The notes under the pieces were generated by a model that was given only the letters and a program-made list of their open reading frames with translations, searched no databases and was not told where the DNA came from. 64,000 nucleotides of DNA, taken from contig NZ_CP163435.1 in NCBI RefSeq assembly GCF_041051975.1, positions 8,958,501 to 9,022,500 of the forward strand, written 5' to 3'. The position numbers were made by a program, and so were the translations under genes. The stretch is from Streptomyces sp. R21. Its GTDB lineage: Bacteria > Actinomycetota > Actinomycetes > Streptomycetales > Streptomycetaceae. Of this stretch, positions 15,590-24,220 are shown piece after piece. Every line of letters starts with the position of its first letter. Position 1 is the first letter of the stretch.

Positions 15590-17692
15590 GTGAGACGCAA
15601 CACACGCAGACGCCCGACAGGCGCACGACGTGCGACTTCCCTGGCCATCGCGATGATGCTGGGCGGGGGTGGGCTGGTGGCGGTGAACGTCTACGCGTCG
15701 GCTTCCGAGAGCGGCTCGGGCGGCGATTCGGCCCAGAACTCGAACGGAAGCCGTGTCCTTGCCTCCGGCGCGGCCACCGTCTACTGCCCGGACGTCGGCG
15801 ACGAGCTGACGGACGTGCCGGAGGCGGCGAGGGCCGACGTCGACAAGGAACTCGCCGTGCTGGACGGCCAGATCGCCGAGGCCTACCAGCGCCTGCAGAG
15901 CTCCGCGCAGGCCATACAGCAGGACAGCGGCTTCGCCGACAGCGCGATCATGAACCCGCTGAAGGAGAAGCGGGCCGCGACGATCGAACGGATCGCCATC
16001 GCCATCGACCGCGTGGGGGACCGCCCGGCGGGGCTTGAGCCGCTCGCCGCCTGTGAGCTGCGCGATTCCGGAAACGGGACTGGCGACGGCCAGAACCAGG
16101 GCGGTGACGGCCAGGACGGGAACGGCGCTGGTCAGAACCAGGGCGGCGGCGGTCAGGGCGGCAACGGGGCCCAGACCGGCAACGGGGCCCAGACCGGCAA
16201 CGGCCCCGTGGCCGCCGACTTCGCGGACATCACCGCGGTCCAGCCCAACGTGCAGAACCCGCGCCCGGCGGACGACGCCTCCCGCGGCACCTTCACCACC
16301 CGCTGCGGAGTGAACGCCAATGGGCTGTTCAACTCCGACAACGTGATCGTGGCCCCTGGAGTCACCAACGGCGCCCACCACTTCCACGACTATGTCGGCA
16401 ACCAGGGGAACAACGCCTTCGCCAGCGACGACGACCTCGCGAACGCCGAAACCTCCTGCGAGAACGAAGGCGACAAGTCGACGTACTACTGGCCCGTCCT
16501 GCGCCTGCAGAACGGCACCCAGGAGCGGGACGCGGGCGCTCCCGGCGGCGGCACCGAAGGCAACGCCGGTAAGATCGTCACGCCCAAGCAGGTCACGCTG
16601 ACGTTCGTGGGCAACCCGCGGAGCAAGGTCACCGCCATGCCCCGGCTGCTGCGGATCATCACGGGCGACGCCAAGGCGTTTGTCAACGGAACCGCCAACG
16701 CGAACGCCTCCTGGAGCTGCACCGGGTTCGAGGACCGGCAGCTGAAGGACAAGTACCCGGTCTGCCCCGACGGCAGCGACGTGGTCCGCACCTTCAAGTT
16801 CCAGAGCTGCTGGGACGGCCAGAACACCGACAGCGCCAACCACCGTACGCACGTGGCGTTCGCCGACGCCGAGGGCAACTGTGCCGGCGGCTTCCGGGCC
16901 ATTCCGCAGCTCGTGCAGCGCATCGTCTACGACGTCGACGCGCCGAGCCTTGAGGACGGCGGCCGTACGTCACCGCTCTTCGCGGTCGACTCCTTCCCGG
17001 AGCAGCTGCACAAGCCGGTCACGGACCACGGCGACTTCATCAACGTCTTCGACGAGGGCCTGATGCAGTCGATGGTGGACTGCATCAACAGCGGCCGACA
17101 GTGCGACTCGAAGGACGGGTCCGGGGACGGGTCGGGGTCCGGCGCCAGTGAGGAGCCGCAGGAGACGCCTGCGCCGACTTCCGCCGCTCCGTCCGAGGGC
17201 AGCGGAAGCGACGACCAGGGCAACGGCGGAGGCGACGGAAAGGGCAACACCGGGGGCGACGACCAGGGCGACAACGACCAGGGCAGCACCGGAGGCAAGG
17301 ACACGCCCGAGCCCTCCACCGAGGTGCCGAGTGCCGACACGCCGTCCACTGACACGCCGGGCACTGACTCGCCGGACACCGACACGCCGTCCGCCCAGGC
17401 GCCGAGCACCGAACCGGCGGACGTCGGCACCCCCACCGGCCGGAGCGAACAGCCCCAGGTCTACAAGACGTCCTCGCCCAAGCCCGTCGCCTCGGCCTCA
17501 CAGAGCGAGAGTGCCGCGGCGGCCCCTGACGGCAACGCCCCGTCCGCCGCCGGACAGACCCAACCGCAGGCACAGGAGGTCACCGGCGACCTCGCCGACA
17601 CCGGAACGAATCTGTGGCCGGCCGCGGCGGGAGGGACGCTCCTGATCGCGGGTGCCGTGCTGCTGCTCCGCATCAGGCGCAGAGGGGTATGA
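15590..17692 (+). CDS. Secreted DUF1996 protein with LAXTG sortase cell-wall anchor
   Basis: The 700-residue protein has an Arg-rich leader followed by a hydrophobic helix (SLAIAMMLGGGGLVAVNVYA). A Gly/Asn/Gln linker with an 18-base repeat (near 16160-16205) follows, then the DUF1996 domain (starting near RCGVNANGLFNSDN, with conserved AHHFHDYVGN). The last part is a long Asp/Thr/Pro-rich stalk, then LADTG, a hydrophobic helix and RIRRR. LAXTG is the recognition site of class E sortases, so the protein is predicted to be linked to peptidoglycan. DUF1996 is of unknown function; fungal members are secreted wall or enzyme-associated proteins. A GTG at 15590 with CAGGAG upstream is preferred, but an ATG at 15554 with GAGGG is also possible. 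Confidence 0.85.
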   Translation: MRRNTRRRPTGARRATSLAIAMMLGGGGLVAVNVYASASESGSGGDSAQNSNGSRVLASGAATVYCPDVGDELTDVPEAARADVDKELAVLDGQIAEAYQRLQSSAQAIQQDSGFADSAIMNPLKEKRAATIERIAIAIDRVGDRPAGLEPLAACELRDSGNGTGDGQNQGGDGQDGNGAGQNQGGGGQGGNGAQTGNGAQTGNGPVAADFADITAVQPNVQNPRPADDASRGTFTTRCGVNANGLFNSDNVIVAPGVTNGAHHFHDYVGNQGNNAFASDDDLANAETSCENEGDKSTYYWPVLRLQNGTQERDAGAPGGGTEGNAGKIVTPKQVTLTFVGNPRSKVTAMPRLLRIITGDAKAFVNGTANANASWSCTGFEDRQLKDKYPVCPDGSDVVRTFKFQSCWDGQNTDSANHRTHVAFADAEGNCAGGFRAIPQLVQRIVYDVDAPSLEDGGRTSPLFAVDSFPEQLHKPVTDHGDFINVFDEGLMQSMVDCINSGRQCDSKDGSGDGSGSGASEEPQETPAPTSAAPSEGSGSDDQGNGGGDGKGNTGGDDQGDNDQGSTGGKDTPEPSTEVPSADTPSTDTPGTDSPDTDTPSAQAPSTEPADVGTPTGRSEQPQVYKTSSPKPVASASQSESAAAAPDGNAPSAAGQTQPQAQEVTGDLADTGTNLWPAAAGGTLLIAGAVLLLRIRRRGV

Positions 17693-17803
17693 CCCATACG
17701 TTCCGGTACGGCGTTCGCGTACGGCGATCCGGCACGGTGCACCGGCCCCCCACTGTCGCTACCGTCCAGTAATATCGCGCGGCAGGCCACCAGAGGAGGC
17801 ACC

Positions 17804-18184
17804 GTGTCCGGGTCCCAACGTTCACCGCTATTGCTCGCCGGCCTGTTGGCCGTAGCAGGCGTCAGTCATTTCGCGGCGCCCCGCCAGTTCGACGCGACCA
17901 TTCCGCGGGCCCTGCCGGGGAAGCCGCGTACGTGGACGTACGCGAGCGGTGCCGTCGAGCTGGCGCTGGCGGCGGGGGTGGCGCTGCCGCGCACGCGCCG
18001 TGTCGCCGCACTCGCCGCGGCGGGCTTCTTCGTCGGGGTGTTCCCCGCCAATGTGCAGATGGCCGTGGACTGGCGGCACCGCCCCGCGCCGCAGCGGGCC
18101 GCGGCCATAGGCAGGCTTCCGTTGCAGGTGCCGCTCGTGCTGTGGGCGCGCGGCGTCGCCAAGGGCGGGGCGGGCCGGTCATGA
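17804..18184 (+). CDS. DoxX-like small membrane protein
   Basis: The 126-residue protein has about four hydrophobic helices and the short form of the DoxX family (GVSHFAAPRQFDATIPRALPGKP near the N-terminus, PANVQMAVDW in the third helix). Members sit in the membrane and often accompany redox enzymes. The GTG start has AGGAGG six bases upstream. The stop overlaps the ATG of the peroxiredoxin gene (ATGA), so the pair is translationally coupled. A role in membrane-linked thiol or sulfur redox chemistry is inferred from that pairing. Confidence 0.8.
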   Translation: MSGSQRSPLLLAGLLAVAGVSHFAAPRQFDATIPRALPGKPRTWTYASGAVELALAAGVALPRTRRVAALAAAGFFVGVFPANVQMAVDWRHRPAPQRAAAIGRLPLQVPLVLWARGVAKGGAGRS

Positions 18185-18648
18185 CGGACAAAGTGAATGT
18201 GGGCGACCAGGTCGAGGACTTCGCGCTGCCGGACGAGACCGGCACGACACGGCAGCTGTCCGAGCTGCTCGGCGACGGCCCGGTGGTGCTGTTCTTCTAC
18301 CCCGCCGCCATGACGGCCGGCTGCACGGCCGAGGCGTGTCACTTCCGCGATCTGGCCGCGGAGTTCGCCGCGGCCGGTGCGAAGCCCGTGGGGATCAGCG
18401 GCGACACGGTCGACCGCCAGCAGGAGTTCGCCGGACGCCACACCCTCGGATTTCCGCTGCTGTCCGACACCGACGGAACAGTCCGTGAACGTTTCGGGGT
18501 CAAGCGCGGCTTCTCGATGGCGCCCACGAAACGCGTCACGTTCGTCATCGCCGAGGACCGCACGGTCCTGGAGGTCGTGCGCAGCGAACTGCGGATGAGC
18601 GCACACGCCGACCGGGCCCTCACGGCGCTGCGCGCCCACCGGGGCTGA
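18181..18648 (+). CDS. bcp: Bcp/AhpC-TSA-type peroxiredoxin
   Basis: The 155-residue thioredoxin-fold protein would reduce peroxides with thiol electrons in the cytosol. The peroxidatic site is C48 in TAGCTAEAC, with a second cysteine five residues later (C53). This is the helix-alpha CxxxxC arrangement of atypical 2-Cys Bcp proteins, which can form an intramolecular disulfide. FFYPAAMT precedes the site, where Bcp proteins normally have FFYPKDxT. The start overlaps the upstream DoxX-like gene stop by ATGA, which fixes the start and implies an operon. Confidence 0.88.
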   Translation: MTDKVNVGDQVEDFALPDETGTTRQLSELLGDGPVVLFFYPAAMTAGCTAEACHFRDLAAEFAAAGAKPVGISGDTVDRQQEFAGRHTLGFPLLSDTDGTVRERFGVKRGFSMAPTKRVTFVIAEDRTVLEVVRSELRMSAHADRALTALRAHRG

Positions 18649-18843
18649 CGCACCGCACGGAGGAATGTCCGGCGCCACGGAGACGGAACGGCCTGTGGCG
18701 AGCGGCCGCGAACCCGCAGATGATCGTCCGGCCAGTGGTCATTCGGCCCGGGCGCCCTTGGGCGGGTGTAGACAGGGCATCAGTCACGTCACGAGGGCGC
18801 CCGTGGGGGCGCGTACTTCGCGAACGGCAGGAAGGGACTGTGC

Positions 18844-21800
18844 ATGTTCCGGAAGGTACTTGTCGCGAACCGTGGGGAGATCGCCGTCCGCGCGTTCCGC
18901 GCCGCCTATGAACTGGGCGCGGGAACGGCGGCGGTGTTCCCCTACGAGGACCGCGGCTCGCTGCATCGTCTCAAGGCCGACGAGGCCTACGAGATCGGCC
19001 TCAGGGGGCACCCCGTGCGGGCCTATCTGTCGGTCGAGGAGATCGTGGGCGCGGCACGCAGGGCCGGGGCGGACGCCGTGTACCCCGGGTACGGCTTCCT
19101 GTCGGAGAACCCGGAGCTGGCCCGTGCCTGCGCCGAGGCCGGGATCACCTTCATCGGCCCCACCACCGAGGTGCTGGAGCTGACCGGCAACAAGGCCCGC
19201 GCGGTCGCCGCGGCCCGCGCGGCCGGCGTACCGGTCCTCGGCTCGTCGCAGCCGTCCACCGACCTCGACGAACTGGTCGCGGCCGCGGATGAGATCGGCT
19301 TCCCGGTGTTCGTGAAGGCGGTCGCCGGCGGCGGCGGGCGCGGGATGCGCCGGGTGGACGACCCCGCCCAGCTGCGCGAGTCCATCGAGGCGGCCTCTCG
19401 CGAGGCCGAGTCCGCGTTCGGGGACGCCACGGTGTTCCTGGAGAAGGCGGTCATCGACCCCCGCCACATCGAGGTGCAGATCCTCGCCGACGGCGAGGGC
19501 AACGTCATCCACCTGTTCGAGCGGGACTGCTCGGTGCAGCGACGGCACCAGAAGGTCCTCGAACTGGCCCCGGCCCCCAACCTCGACCCCGCGATCCGGG
19601 ACCGCATCTGCGCCGACGCGGTCAACTTCGCGCGCAGCATCGGCTACCGCAACGCCGGCACCGTCGAGTTCCTGCTCGACCGCGCGGGCAACCACGTCTT
19701 CATCGAGATGAACCCGCGCATCCAGGTCGAGCACACGGTGACCGAGGAGGTCACCGACGTCGACCTGGTGCAGGCGCAGCTGCGCATCGCCGCCGGTGAG
19801 AGTCTCGCCGACCTCGGCCTTTCACAGGACCGGGTCTATCTGCGCGGTGCGGCGCTCCAGTGCCGGATCACCAGCGAGGACCCGGCCAACGGGTTCCGCC
19901 CGGACACCGGCACCATCAGTGCGTACCGCTCGCCGGGCGGCTCCGGCATCCGGCTGGACGGCGGCACCGCGTTCGTCGGCTCCGAGATCAGCGCCCACTT
20001 CGACTCGATGCTGGTGAAGCTGACCTGCCGGGGGCGCGACTTCGACACCGCGGTGCGGCGGGCCCGGCGTGCGGTGGCCGAGTTCCGCATCCGCGGCGTG
20101 GCCACGAACATCCCCTTCCTCCAGGCGGTCCTCGACGACCCGGACTTCCGGGAGGGCCGGGTCACCACCTCGTTCATCGAGGAGCGCCCGCATCTGCTGA
20201 CCGCCCGCCACTCCGCCGACCGCGGCACCCGGCTGCTCACCTACCTGGCCGACGTCACGGTCAACAAGCCGAACGGCGAGCGCCCGCACCTGCTCGACCC
20301 CACGACGAAACTGCCGGCCGTCCCCGACGGCGTACCGCCCGCCGGGTCGAAGCAGCAGCTGACCGAGCTGGGCCCGGAGGGCTTCGCGCGCCGGCTGCGG
20401 GAGTCGTCCACGGTGGCCGTCACCGACACCACCTTCCGCGACGCCCACCAGTCCCTGCTGGCCACCCGGGTGCGCACGAAGGACCTGCTGGCCGTCGCCC
20501 CGGCCGTGGCCCGGACCCTGCCGGAGCTGCTGTCGCTGGAGTGCTGGGGCGGCGCCACCTACGACGTGGCGCTGCGCTTCCTCGCCGAGGACCCCTGGGA
20601 CCGGCTCGCCCAGCTGCGCGAGGCGGTGCCGAACATCTGCCTCCAGATGCTGCTGCGCGGCCGCAACACGGTCGGCTACACCCCCTACCCGACAGAGGTC
20701 ACCACCGCCTTCGTCGAGGAGGCCACCCGCACCGGCATCGACATCTTCCGCATCTTCGACGCGCTCAACGACGTCGGCCAGATGCGGCCCGCGATCGACG
20801 CCGTACGCGAGACCGGAACGGCCGTCGCCGAGGTGGCCCTGTGCTACACCTCGGACCTGTCCGACCCGGCCGAGAAGCTCTACACCCTCGACTACTACCT
20901 GCGGCTCGCCGAGCAGATCGTCGACGCCGGCGCGCACATCCTGGCCATCAAGGACATGGCCGGGCTGCTGCGCGCACCCGCCGCCGAGAAGCTGGTGACC
21001 GCGCTGCGCCGGGAGTTCGACCTGCCGGTGCACCTGCACACCCACGACACGGCCGGCGGTCAGCTGGCCACCTACCTCGCCGCGATCAACGCGGGAGCCG
21101 ACGCCGTGGACGGCGCGGTCGCCTCGATGGCGGGCACCACCTCGCAGCCCTCCCTGTCGGCGATCGTCGCCGCCACCGACCACTCCCCGCGGCCCACCGG
21201 GCTGAGCCTGCGGGCCGTGGGCGACCTCGAACCGTACTGGGAGATGGTCCGCAGGATCTACGCCCCCTTCGAGGCCGGTCTCGCCTCGCCCACCGGGCGC
21301 GTGTACGACCACGAGATCCCCGGCGGCCAGCTGTCCAACCTCCGTGTCCAGGCACGCTCGTTGGGCCTTGGCGACCGCTTCGAGGACATCGAGGCGATGT
21401 ACGCGGCCGCCGACCGCATCCTCGGCCGGCTGGTCAAGGTCACCCCGTCGTCCAAGGTGGTCGGCGACCTCGCCCTGCACCTCGTCGGCGCGGGCGTCTC
21501 GCCCGCGCAGTTCGCGGCCGAGCCCGGTTCGTACGACATCCCGGACTCGGTGATCGGCTTCCTGCGCGGCGAGTTGGGCGACCCGCCCGGCGGCTGGCCG
21601 GAGCCGTTCCGCAGCAAGGCCCTCAAGGGCCGCGCCGCGCCCAAGCCGGTCGTCGAACTGTCCGCCGAGGACCGCGACGGACTGGACAAGGACCGGCGCG
21701 CCACCCTCAACCGGCTGCTGTTCCCCGGCCCGGCCAAGGAGTTCGAGACACACCGCGAGTCCTACGGCGACACGGGCGTGCTGCCGAGCAAGGACTTCTT

Positions 21801-22218
21801 CTACGGGCTGCGGCCGGGGGAGGAGCACGCGGTGGACCTCGAACCAGGGGTGCGGCTGCTCATCGCGCTGGAGGCGATCGGCGAGGCCGACGAGCGCGGC
21901 ATGCGCACTGTGATGGCCACGCTCAACGGGCAGCTCCGGCCGATCCAGGTCCGCGACCGCTCGGTCGCCTCGGACCTGCCGGCCGCGGAGAAGGCCGACA
22001 AGTCCGATCCGAAGCATGTCGCCGCGCCGTTCGCCGGGGTGGTCACGCTGTCGGTGGCGCCGGGCGACCGCGTCGAGGCGGGCGCGACCATCGCGACGAT
22101 CGAGGCGATGAAGATGGAGGCCGCGATCACCGCCCCGGTCGCCGGAGCGGTGGACCGGCTGGCCATCAACGCCGTCCAGCAGGTGGAGGCGGGCGATCTC
22201 CTGATGGTGATCGCCTAG
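18844..22218 (+). CDS. pyc: Pyruvate carboxylase
   Basis: The 1124-residue single-chain biotin enzyme makes oxaloacetate from pyruvate, bicarbonate and ATP, feeding the TCA cycle. A biotin carboxylase domain (about 1-450) begins FRKVLVANRGEIAVRAFRA and carries GGGGRGMR and the HIEVQILAD/EMNPRIQVEHTVTE signatures. The carboxyltransferase (about 520-800) has DTTFRDAHQSLLATRVRT and the metal-binding HLHTHDTAGGQ. The biotin acceptor is near K1090 in EAMKMEA. The length matches the family. The gene stands alone, with a 195-base upstream gap that should hold its promoter. Confidence 0.97.
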   Translation: MFRKVLVANRGEIAVRAFRAAYELGAGTAAVFPYEDRGSLHRLKADEAYEIGLRGHPVRAYLSVEEIVGAARRAGADAVYPGYGFLSENPELARACAEAGITFIGPTTEVLELTGNKARAVAAARAAGVPVLGSSQPSTDLDELVAAADEIGFPVFVKAVAGGGGRGMRRVDDPAQLRESIEAASREAESAFGDATVFLEKAVIDPRHIEVQILADGEGNVIHLFERDCSVQRRHQKVLELAPAPNLDPAIRDRICADAVNFARSIGYRNAGTVEFLLDRAGNHVFIEMNPRIQVEHTVTEEVTDVDLVQAQLRIAAGESLADLGLSQDRVYLRGAALQCRITSEDPANGFRPDTGTISAYRSPGGSGIRLDGGTAFVGSEISAHFDSMLVKLTCRGRDFDTAVRRARRAVAEFRIRGVATNIPFLQAVLDDPDFREGRVTTSFIEERPHLLTARHSADRGTRLLTYLADVTVNKPNGERPHLLDPTTKLPAVPDGVPPAGSKQQLTELGPEGFARRLRESSTVAVTDTTFRDAHQSLLATRVRTKDLLAVAPAVARTLPELLSLECWGGATYDVALRFLAEDPWDRLAQLREAVPNICLQMLLRGRNTVGYTPYPTEVTTAFVEEATRTGIDIFRIFDALNDVGQMRPAIDAVRETGTAVAEVALCYTSDLSDPAEKLYTLDYYLRLAEQIVDAGAHILAIKDMAGLLRAPAAEKLVTALRREFDLPVHLHTHDTAGGQLATYLAAINAGADAVDGAVASMAGTTSQPSLSAIVAATDHSPRPTGLSLRAVGDLEPYWEMVRRIYAPFEAGLASPTGRVYDHEIPGGQLSNLRVQARSLGLGDRFEDIEAMYAAADRILGRLVKVTPSSKVVGDLALHLVGAGVSPAQFAAEPGSYDIPDSVIGFLRGELGDPPGGWPEPFRSKALKGRAAPKPVVELSAEDRDGLDKDRRATLNRLLFPGPAKEFETHRESYGDTGVLPSKDFFYGLRPGEEHAVDLEPGVRLLIALEAIGEADERGMRTVMATLNGQLRPIQVRDRSVASDLPAAEKADKSDPKHVAAPFAGVVTLSVAPGDRVEAGATIATIEAMKMEAAITAPVAGAVDRLAINAVQQVEAGDLLMVIA

Positions 22219-22240
22219 GCCACCAGGGCTCTCAGGGCCC

Positions 22241-22897
22241 TCACTGCTCGCGCATCCCCCACGGGGAGCCGTACGCGGTGAGCAGGTCCAGGAAGGGACG
22301 GGCGGGGAAGGCCTCGGGGCCGAGCACGCCCGTCCCTGTCCAGGCGCCGGTGGCCAGGAGTTCCAGGGCGACGACCGGGTTGACGGCGGTCTGCCAGACG
22401 ACCGCCTGGGAGCCGTACTCCGCCATCGACCACTGGTTGTCGACCACGTGGTAGAGGTAGACCTCGCGCGGCGTGCCGTCCTTGGTGCCCCGCACCCAGG
22501 TTCCCGCGCAGGTCTTGCCGTGCATGCGCTCGCCGAGCGTCGCCGGGTCGGGCAGACAGGCGGCCACGACGTCGCGGGGCGACACCGCGACCGGGCCCGC
22601 CGCGCTCGGCACGGTGACCGGGTCGGTGCGGTCCAGGCCCAGCAGGTGCAGTGTCCGGAGGGTCTGGATGAACTCCTCGCCCAGGCCGTACTTGAAGGTC
22701 ACCCGCCGTGCGTCGACCCAGCGCGGCACGAGCAGCACCTCCTCGTGCTCCACGTTCACGCACTCGACCGGGCCGATACCTTCGGGGAAGTCGAACACCT
22801 CCGGCTCGCTGAAGGGCGCGGTGGTGAACCAGCCGCGGTCCGCCTCGTAGACGACCGGCGGGTTGAGGCACTCCTCGATGGTGGTCCAGATGGTCAA
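22241..22897 (-). pseudogene. 5'-truncated saccharopine dehydrogenase family gene
   Basis: The readable 218 residues match only the C-terminal catalytic half of the saccharopine dehydrogenase family (MTIWTTIEECLNPP, FDFPEGIGPVECVNVEHEEV, GKTCAGTW, HVVDNQW, QTAVNPVVALELL). Relatives of about 400 residues begin with a Rossmann NAD(P)-binding domain, which is missing here. The only possible start is a TTG without a ribosome site, five bases from the terminal hairpin of a TnpB-derived element. I conclude the gene lost its first half during the event that placed the element here, and it is unlikely to give an active enzyme. Confidence 0.8.
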
Positions 22898-22901
22898 CGT
22901 A

Positions 22902-22921
22902 CCCGGGACTAAAGTCCCGGG
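22902..22921. repeat. Terminal hairpin of the TnpB element
   Basis: CCCGGGACT and AGTCCCGGG form a perfect 9-bp inverted repeat around two bases. The tnpB stop codon (TAG on the minus strand) lies inside the hairpin. Overlap of the gene end with right-end structure is normal for elements whose right end also encodes the guide (omega) RNA. Confidence 0.75.
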
Positions 22922-23199
22922 GTTTGCTCAACGGGCGCCACTGGCGGTGGTGCTGCGTTTGCGTCCTGTCCCACGGCCGGGTTTCGGGGGTGGGACAGGG
23001 GCGGTTGACTGCGCCCCGCGCACCGCTCCTTGACCTGGCCGTAGGTGGGCTCACGCAGCGCGAAGTTCCGCTTCACGTCCTTTTCGAACGCGACCGACGA
23101 CACCCAAGAGGCCGCTTCGTTGCAGGCGCGCAGGGTCGCCTCAAGTGCCGCCGTCTGCACGGGCGTCGGCAGCAGCTTGACCTGCACCACCAACTTCAC
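22909..23199 (-). pseudogene. tnpB: tnpB with in-frame internal deletion
   Basis: The frame encodes 96 residues. The first 55 or so (VKLVVQVKLLPTP, LEATLRACNEAASWVS, FEKDVKRNFALR, TYGQVK) are the typical N-terminus of Streptomyces TnpB/OrfB, an RNA-guided nuclease relative of Cas12 that normally has about 380-420 residues. The last 35 residues (NPAVGQDANAAPPPVAPVEQ) look like the normal far C-terminal tail. The RuvC and zinc-finger core between them is gone, so there is no nuclease activity. The GTG at 23199 is the usual start of the family; an ATG at 23235 lies upstream in frame. Confidence 0.72.
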
Positions 23200-23235
23200 A
23201 CCCGCGACGGTACCTGGCCCCCGGCGCCCCGGCAT

Positions 23236-23536
23236 TCGAACACCGGATATTCCTCACCGGACCCCAGGAGCCGGTTCCTGGCCGCACTGCGGATGCCGCG
23301 CGAGCACGGCAGCGCCAGACTCACCGCACGCATGGTCGACAGCGCCTATCCCACCGCTCTGGAGATGCTGCTGGACAGCGCCGCCGCCCAGCGGGAGGCG
23401 CTGCGGGGCTCCGTGGCCGCCCTCACCCGGGGTACACCGCGGCCTCGGACTCCGTGATCCACGGGGCCCGAGGCCGTCGTACACCTATTGCGCCTAAGGG
23501 ACCTGTTACACCTATGGCGCTATGGCGCCTGTGCCG
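23236..23536 (+). other. Gap with unidentified gene fragment and short repeats
   Basis: Between the TnpB element and rpmJ, the plus strand carries an open stretch ending at a TGA at 23455-23457. It reads like the C-terminus of a helical protein (FLAALRMPREHGSARLTARM, then a segment ending LLDSAAAQREALRG). I cannot name the family, and no start is visible, so it is probably a 3' remnant. After it, TACACCTATTGCGC (23480 on) recurs as TACACCTATGGCGC (23507 on) and TATGGCGCC (23521 on), which is a short decayed repeat cluster. Confidence 0.3.
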
Positions 23537-23659
23537 TCAGCCCTGGCGGGCCTTGAAGCGCGGGTCCTTCTTGTTGATGACGAAGGTCACGCCCCGTCGG
23601 CGGACCACCTGGGCGCCCGGCTTCGACTTCAGCGAGCGCAGGGAATTGCGTACCTTCAC
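23537..23659 (-). CDS. rpmJ: Ribosomal protein L36, zinc-free type
   Basis: This 40-residue protein of the large ribosomal subunit reads MKVRNSLRSL, then KSKPGAQVVRRRG, VTFVINKKDP and RFKARQG. It lacks the Cys/His zinc site of the standard L36, so it is the zinc-independent paralogue that replaces the zinc protein under zinc limitation. It uses a GTG start at 23659. It is the last gene of a three-gene minus-strand set with L31 and L33 paralogues, where the same swap logic applies. Confidence 0.9.
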   Translation of the reverse strand: MKVRNSLRSLKSKPGAQVVRRRGVTFVINKKDPRFKARQG

Positions 23660-23696
23660 GGTTCTGTTCTCCTCCTGCTCAGGCGCGCGCCCGGAT

Positions 23697-23957
23697 TCAG
23701 TGGCGGGCGGCGGCCGTGCGGCCGTAGCGGCGCTCGAAGCGCTCCACGCGGCCCGCGTTGTCCAGGACCCGCGCGGTCCCGGTGTAGAACGGGTGGCTCG
23801 CCGAGGAGATCTCGACGTCGATCAGCGGGTAGGTGTTGCCGTCCTCCCACTCGATCGTCCGGGCGGAGTCGGCGGTCGAGCGCGTCAGGAACGCGGCGCC
23901 GGCGGCGCGGTCACGGAAGACGACGGGACGGGATGCGGGGTGGATACGAGACTTCAT
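23697..23957 (-). CDS. rpmE: Type B ribosomal protein L31 (zinc-free)
   Basis: The 86-residue protein has the type B L31 signatures MKSRIHPASRPVVFRD, EDGNTYPLIDVEISSASHPF, YTGTARVLDNAGRVERF and a terminal RRYG segment. It has no CxxC zinc ribbon, unlike type A L31. It takes the place of zinc-containing L31 on the large subunit when zinc is scarce, releasing zinc for other proteins. The ATG at 23957 has AAGGACACC upstream. It lies 37 bases before rpmJ and 47 after rpmG, which fits one transcript. Confidence 0.93.
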   Translation of the reverse strand: MKSRIHPASRPVVFRDRAAGAAFLTRSTADSARTIEWEDGNTYPLIDVEISSASHPFYTGTARVLDNAGRVERFERRYGRTAAARH

Positions 23958-24004
23958 GGGGTGTCCTTCCTGGTGACGGCTCGGCTGGTGACTGCGTACC
24001 TGGG

Positions 24005-24169
24005 TCAGCGCGTCTCCCGGAACGGGACGTGCTGCCCGGCCACCGCGTCGTACTTGCGCAGGACGAGCCGGTCGGGATCGTTCTGACGGTTCTTGCGCGT
24101 CACGTAGGTGACGCCGGTGCCAGCCGTCGACCGAAGTGTGACGATGGGGCGTGCGGTGCTGCGTGCCAT
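24005..24169 (-). CDS. rpmG: Ribosomal protein L33, zinc-free type
   Basis: The 54-residue protein carries the L33 pattern (PIVTLRSTAGTGVTYVTRKN, then PDRLVLRKYD), and the two CxxC pairs of zinc L33 are absent. It is the first gene of the rpmG-rpmE-rpmJ set. AAGGAG stands seven bases before the ATG at 24169. In Streptomyces such sets are repressed by Zur with zinc. I do not see a match to the published Zur box upstream, but a different long inverted repeat is present. Confidence 0.92.
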   Translation of the reverse strand: MARSTARPIVTLRSTAGTGVTYVTRKNRQNDPDRLVLRKYDAVAGQHVPFRETR

Positions 24170-24187
24170 GAGGTTCTCCTTCCACCC

Positions 24188-24220
24188 GACATACCTGGGA
24201 TTTCTTGTCCCAGGCATGTC
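24188..24220. promoter_or_regulatory. 13-bp inverted repeat upstream of the ribosomal protein operon
   Basis: GACATACCTGGGA and TCCCAGGCATGTC are complementary at 12 of 13 positions around a 7-base spacer, ending 19 bases before the rpmG ATG. It could be an operator overlapping the promoter or a stem-loop in the leader RNA. It does not resemble the Zur consensus known to me. Confidence 0.5.

Larger units (their letters stand above)
22902..23220 (-). mobile_element. Degenerate IS200/IS605-type (tnpB-bearing) element, internally deleted
   Basis: A short element of about 300 bases runs from a terminal hairpin (22902-22921) to just upstream of a tnpB start at 23199. It keeps both ends of tnpB and the right-end hairpin but has lost nearly all of the gene, and it carries no tnpA. 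This is a non-autonomous derivative of the palindrome-associated kind. The left boundary is approximate because no flanking target motif is certain. Confidence 0.6.
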
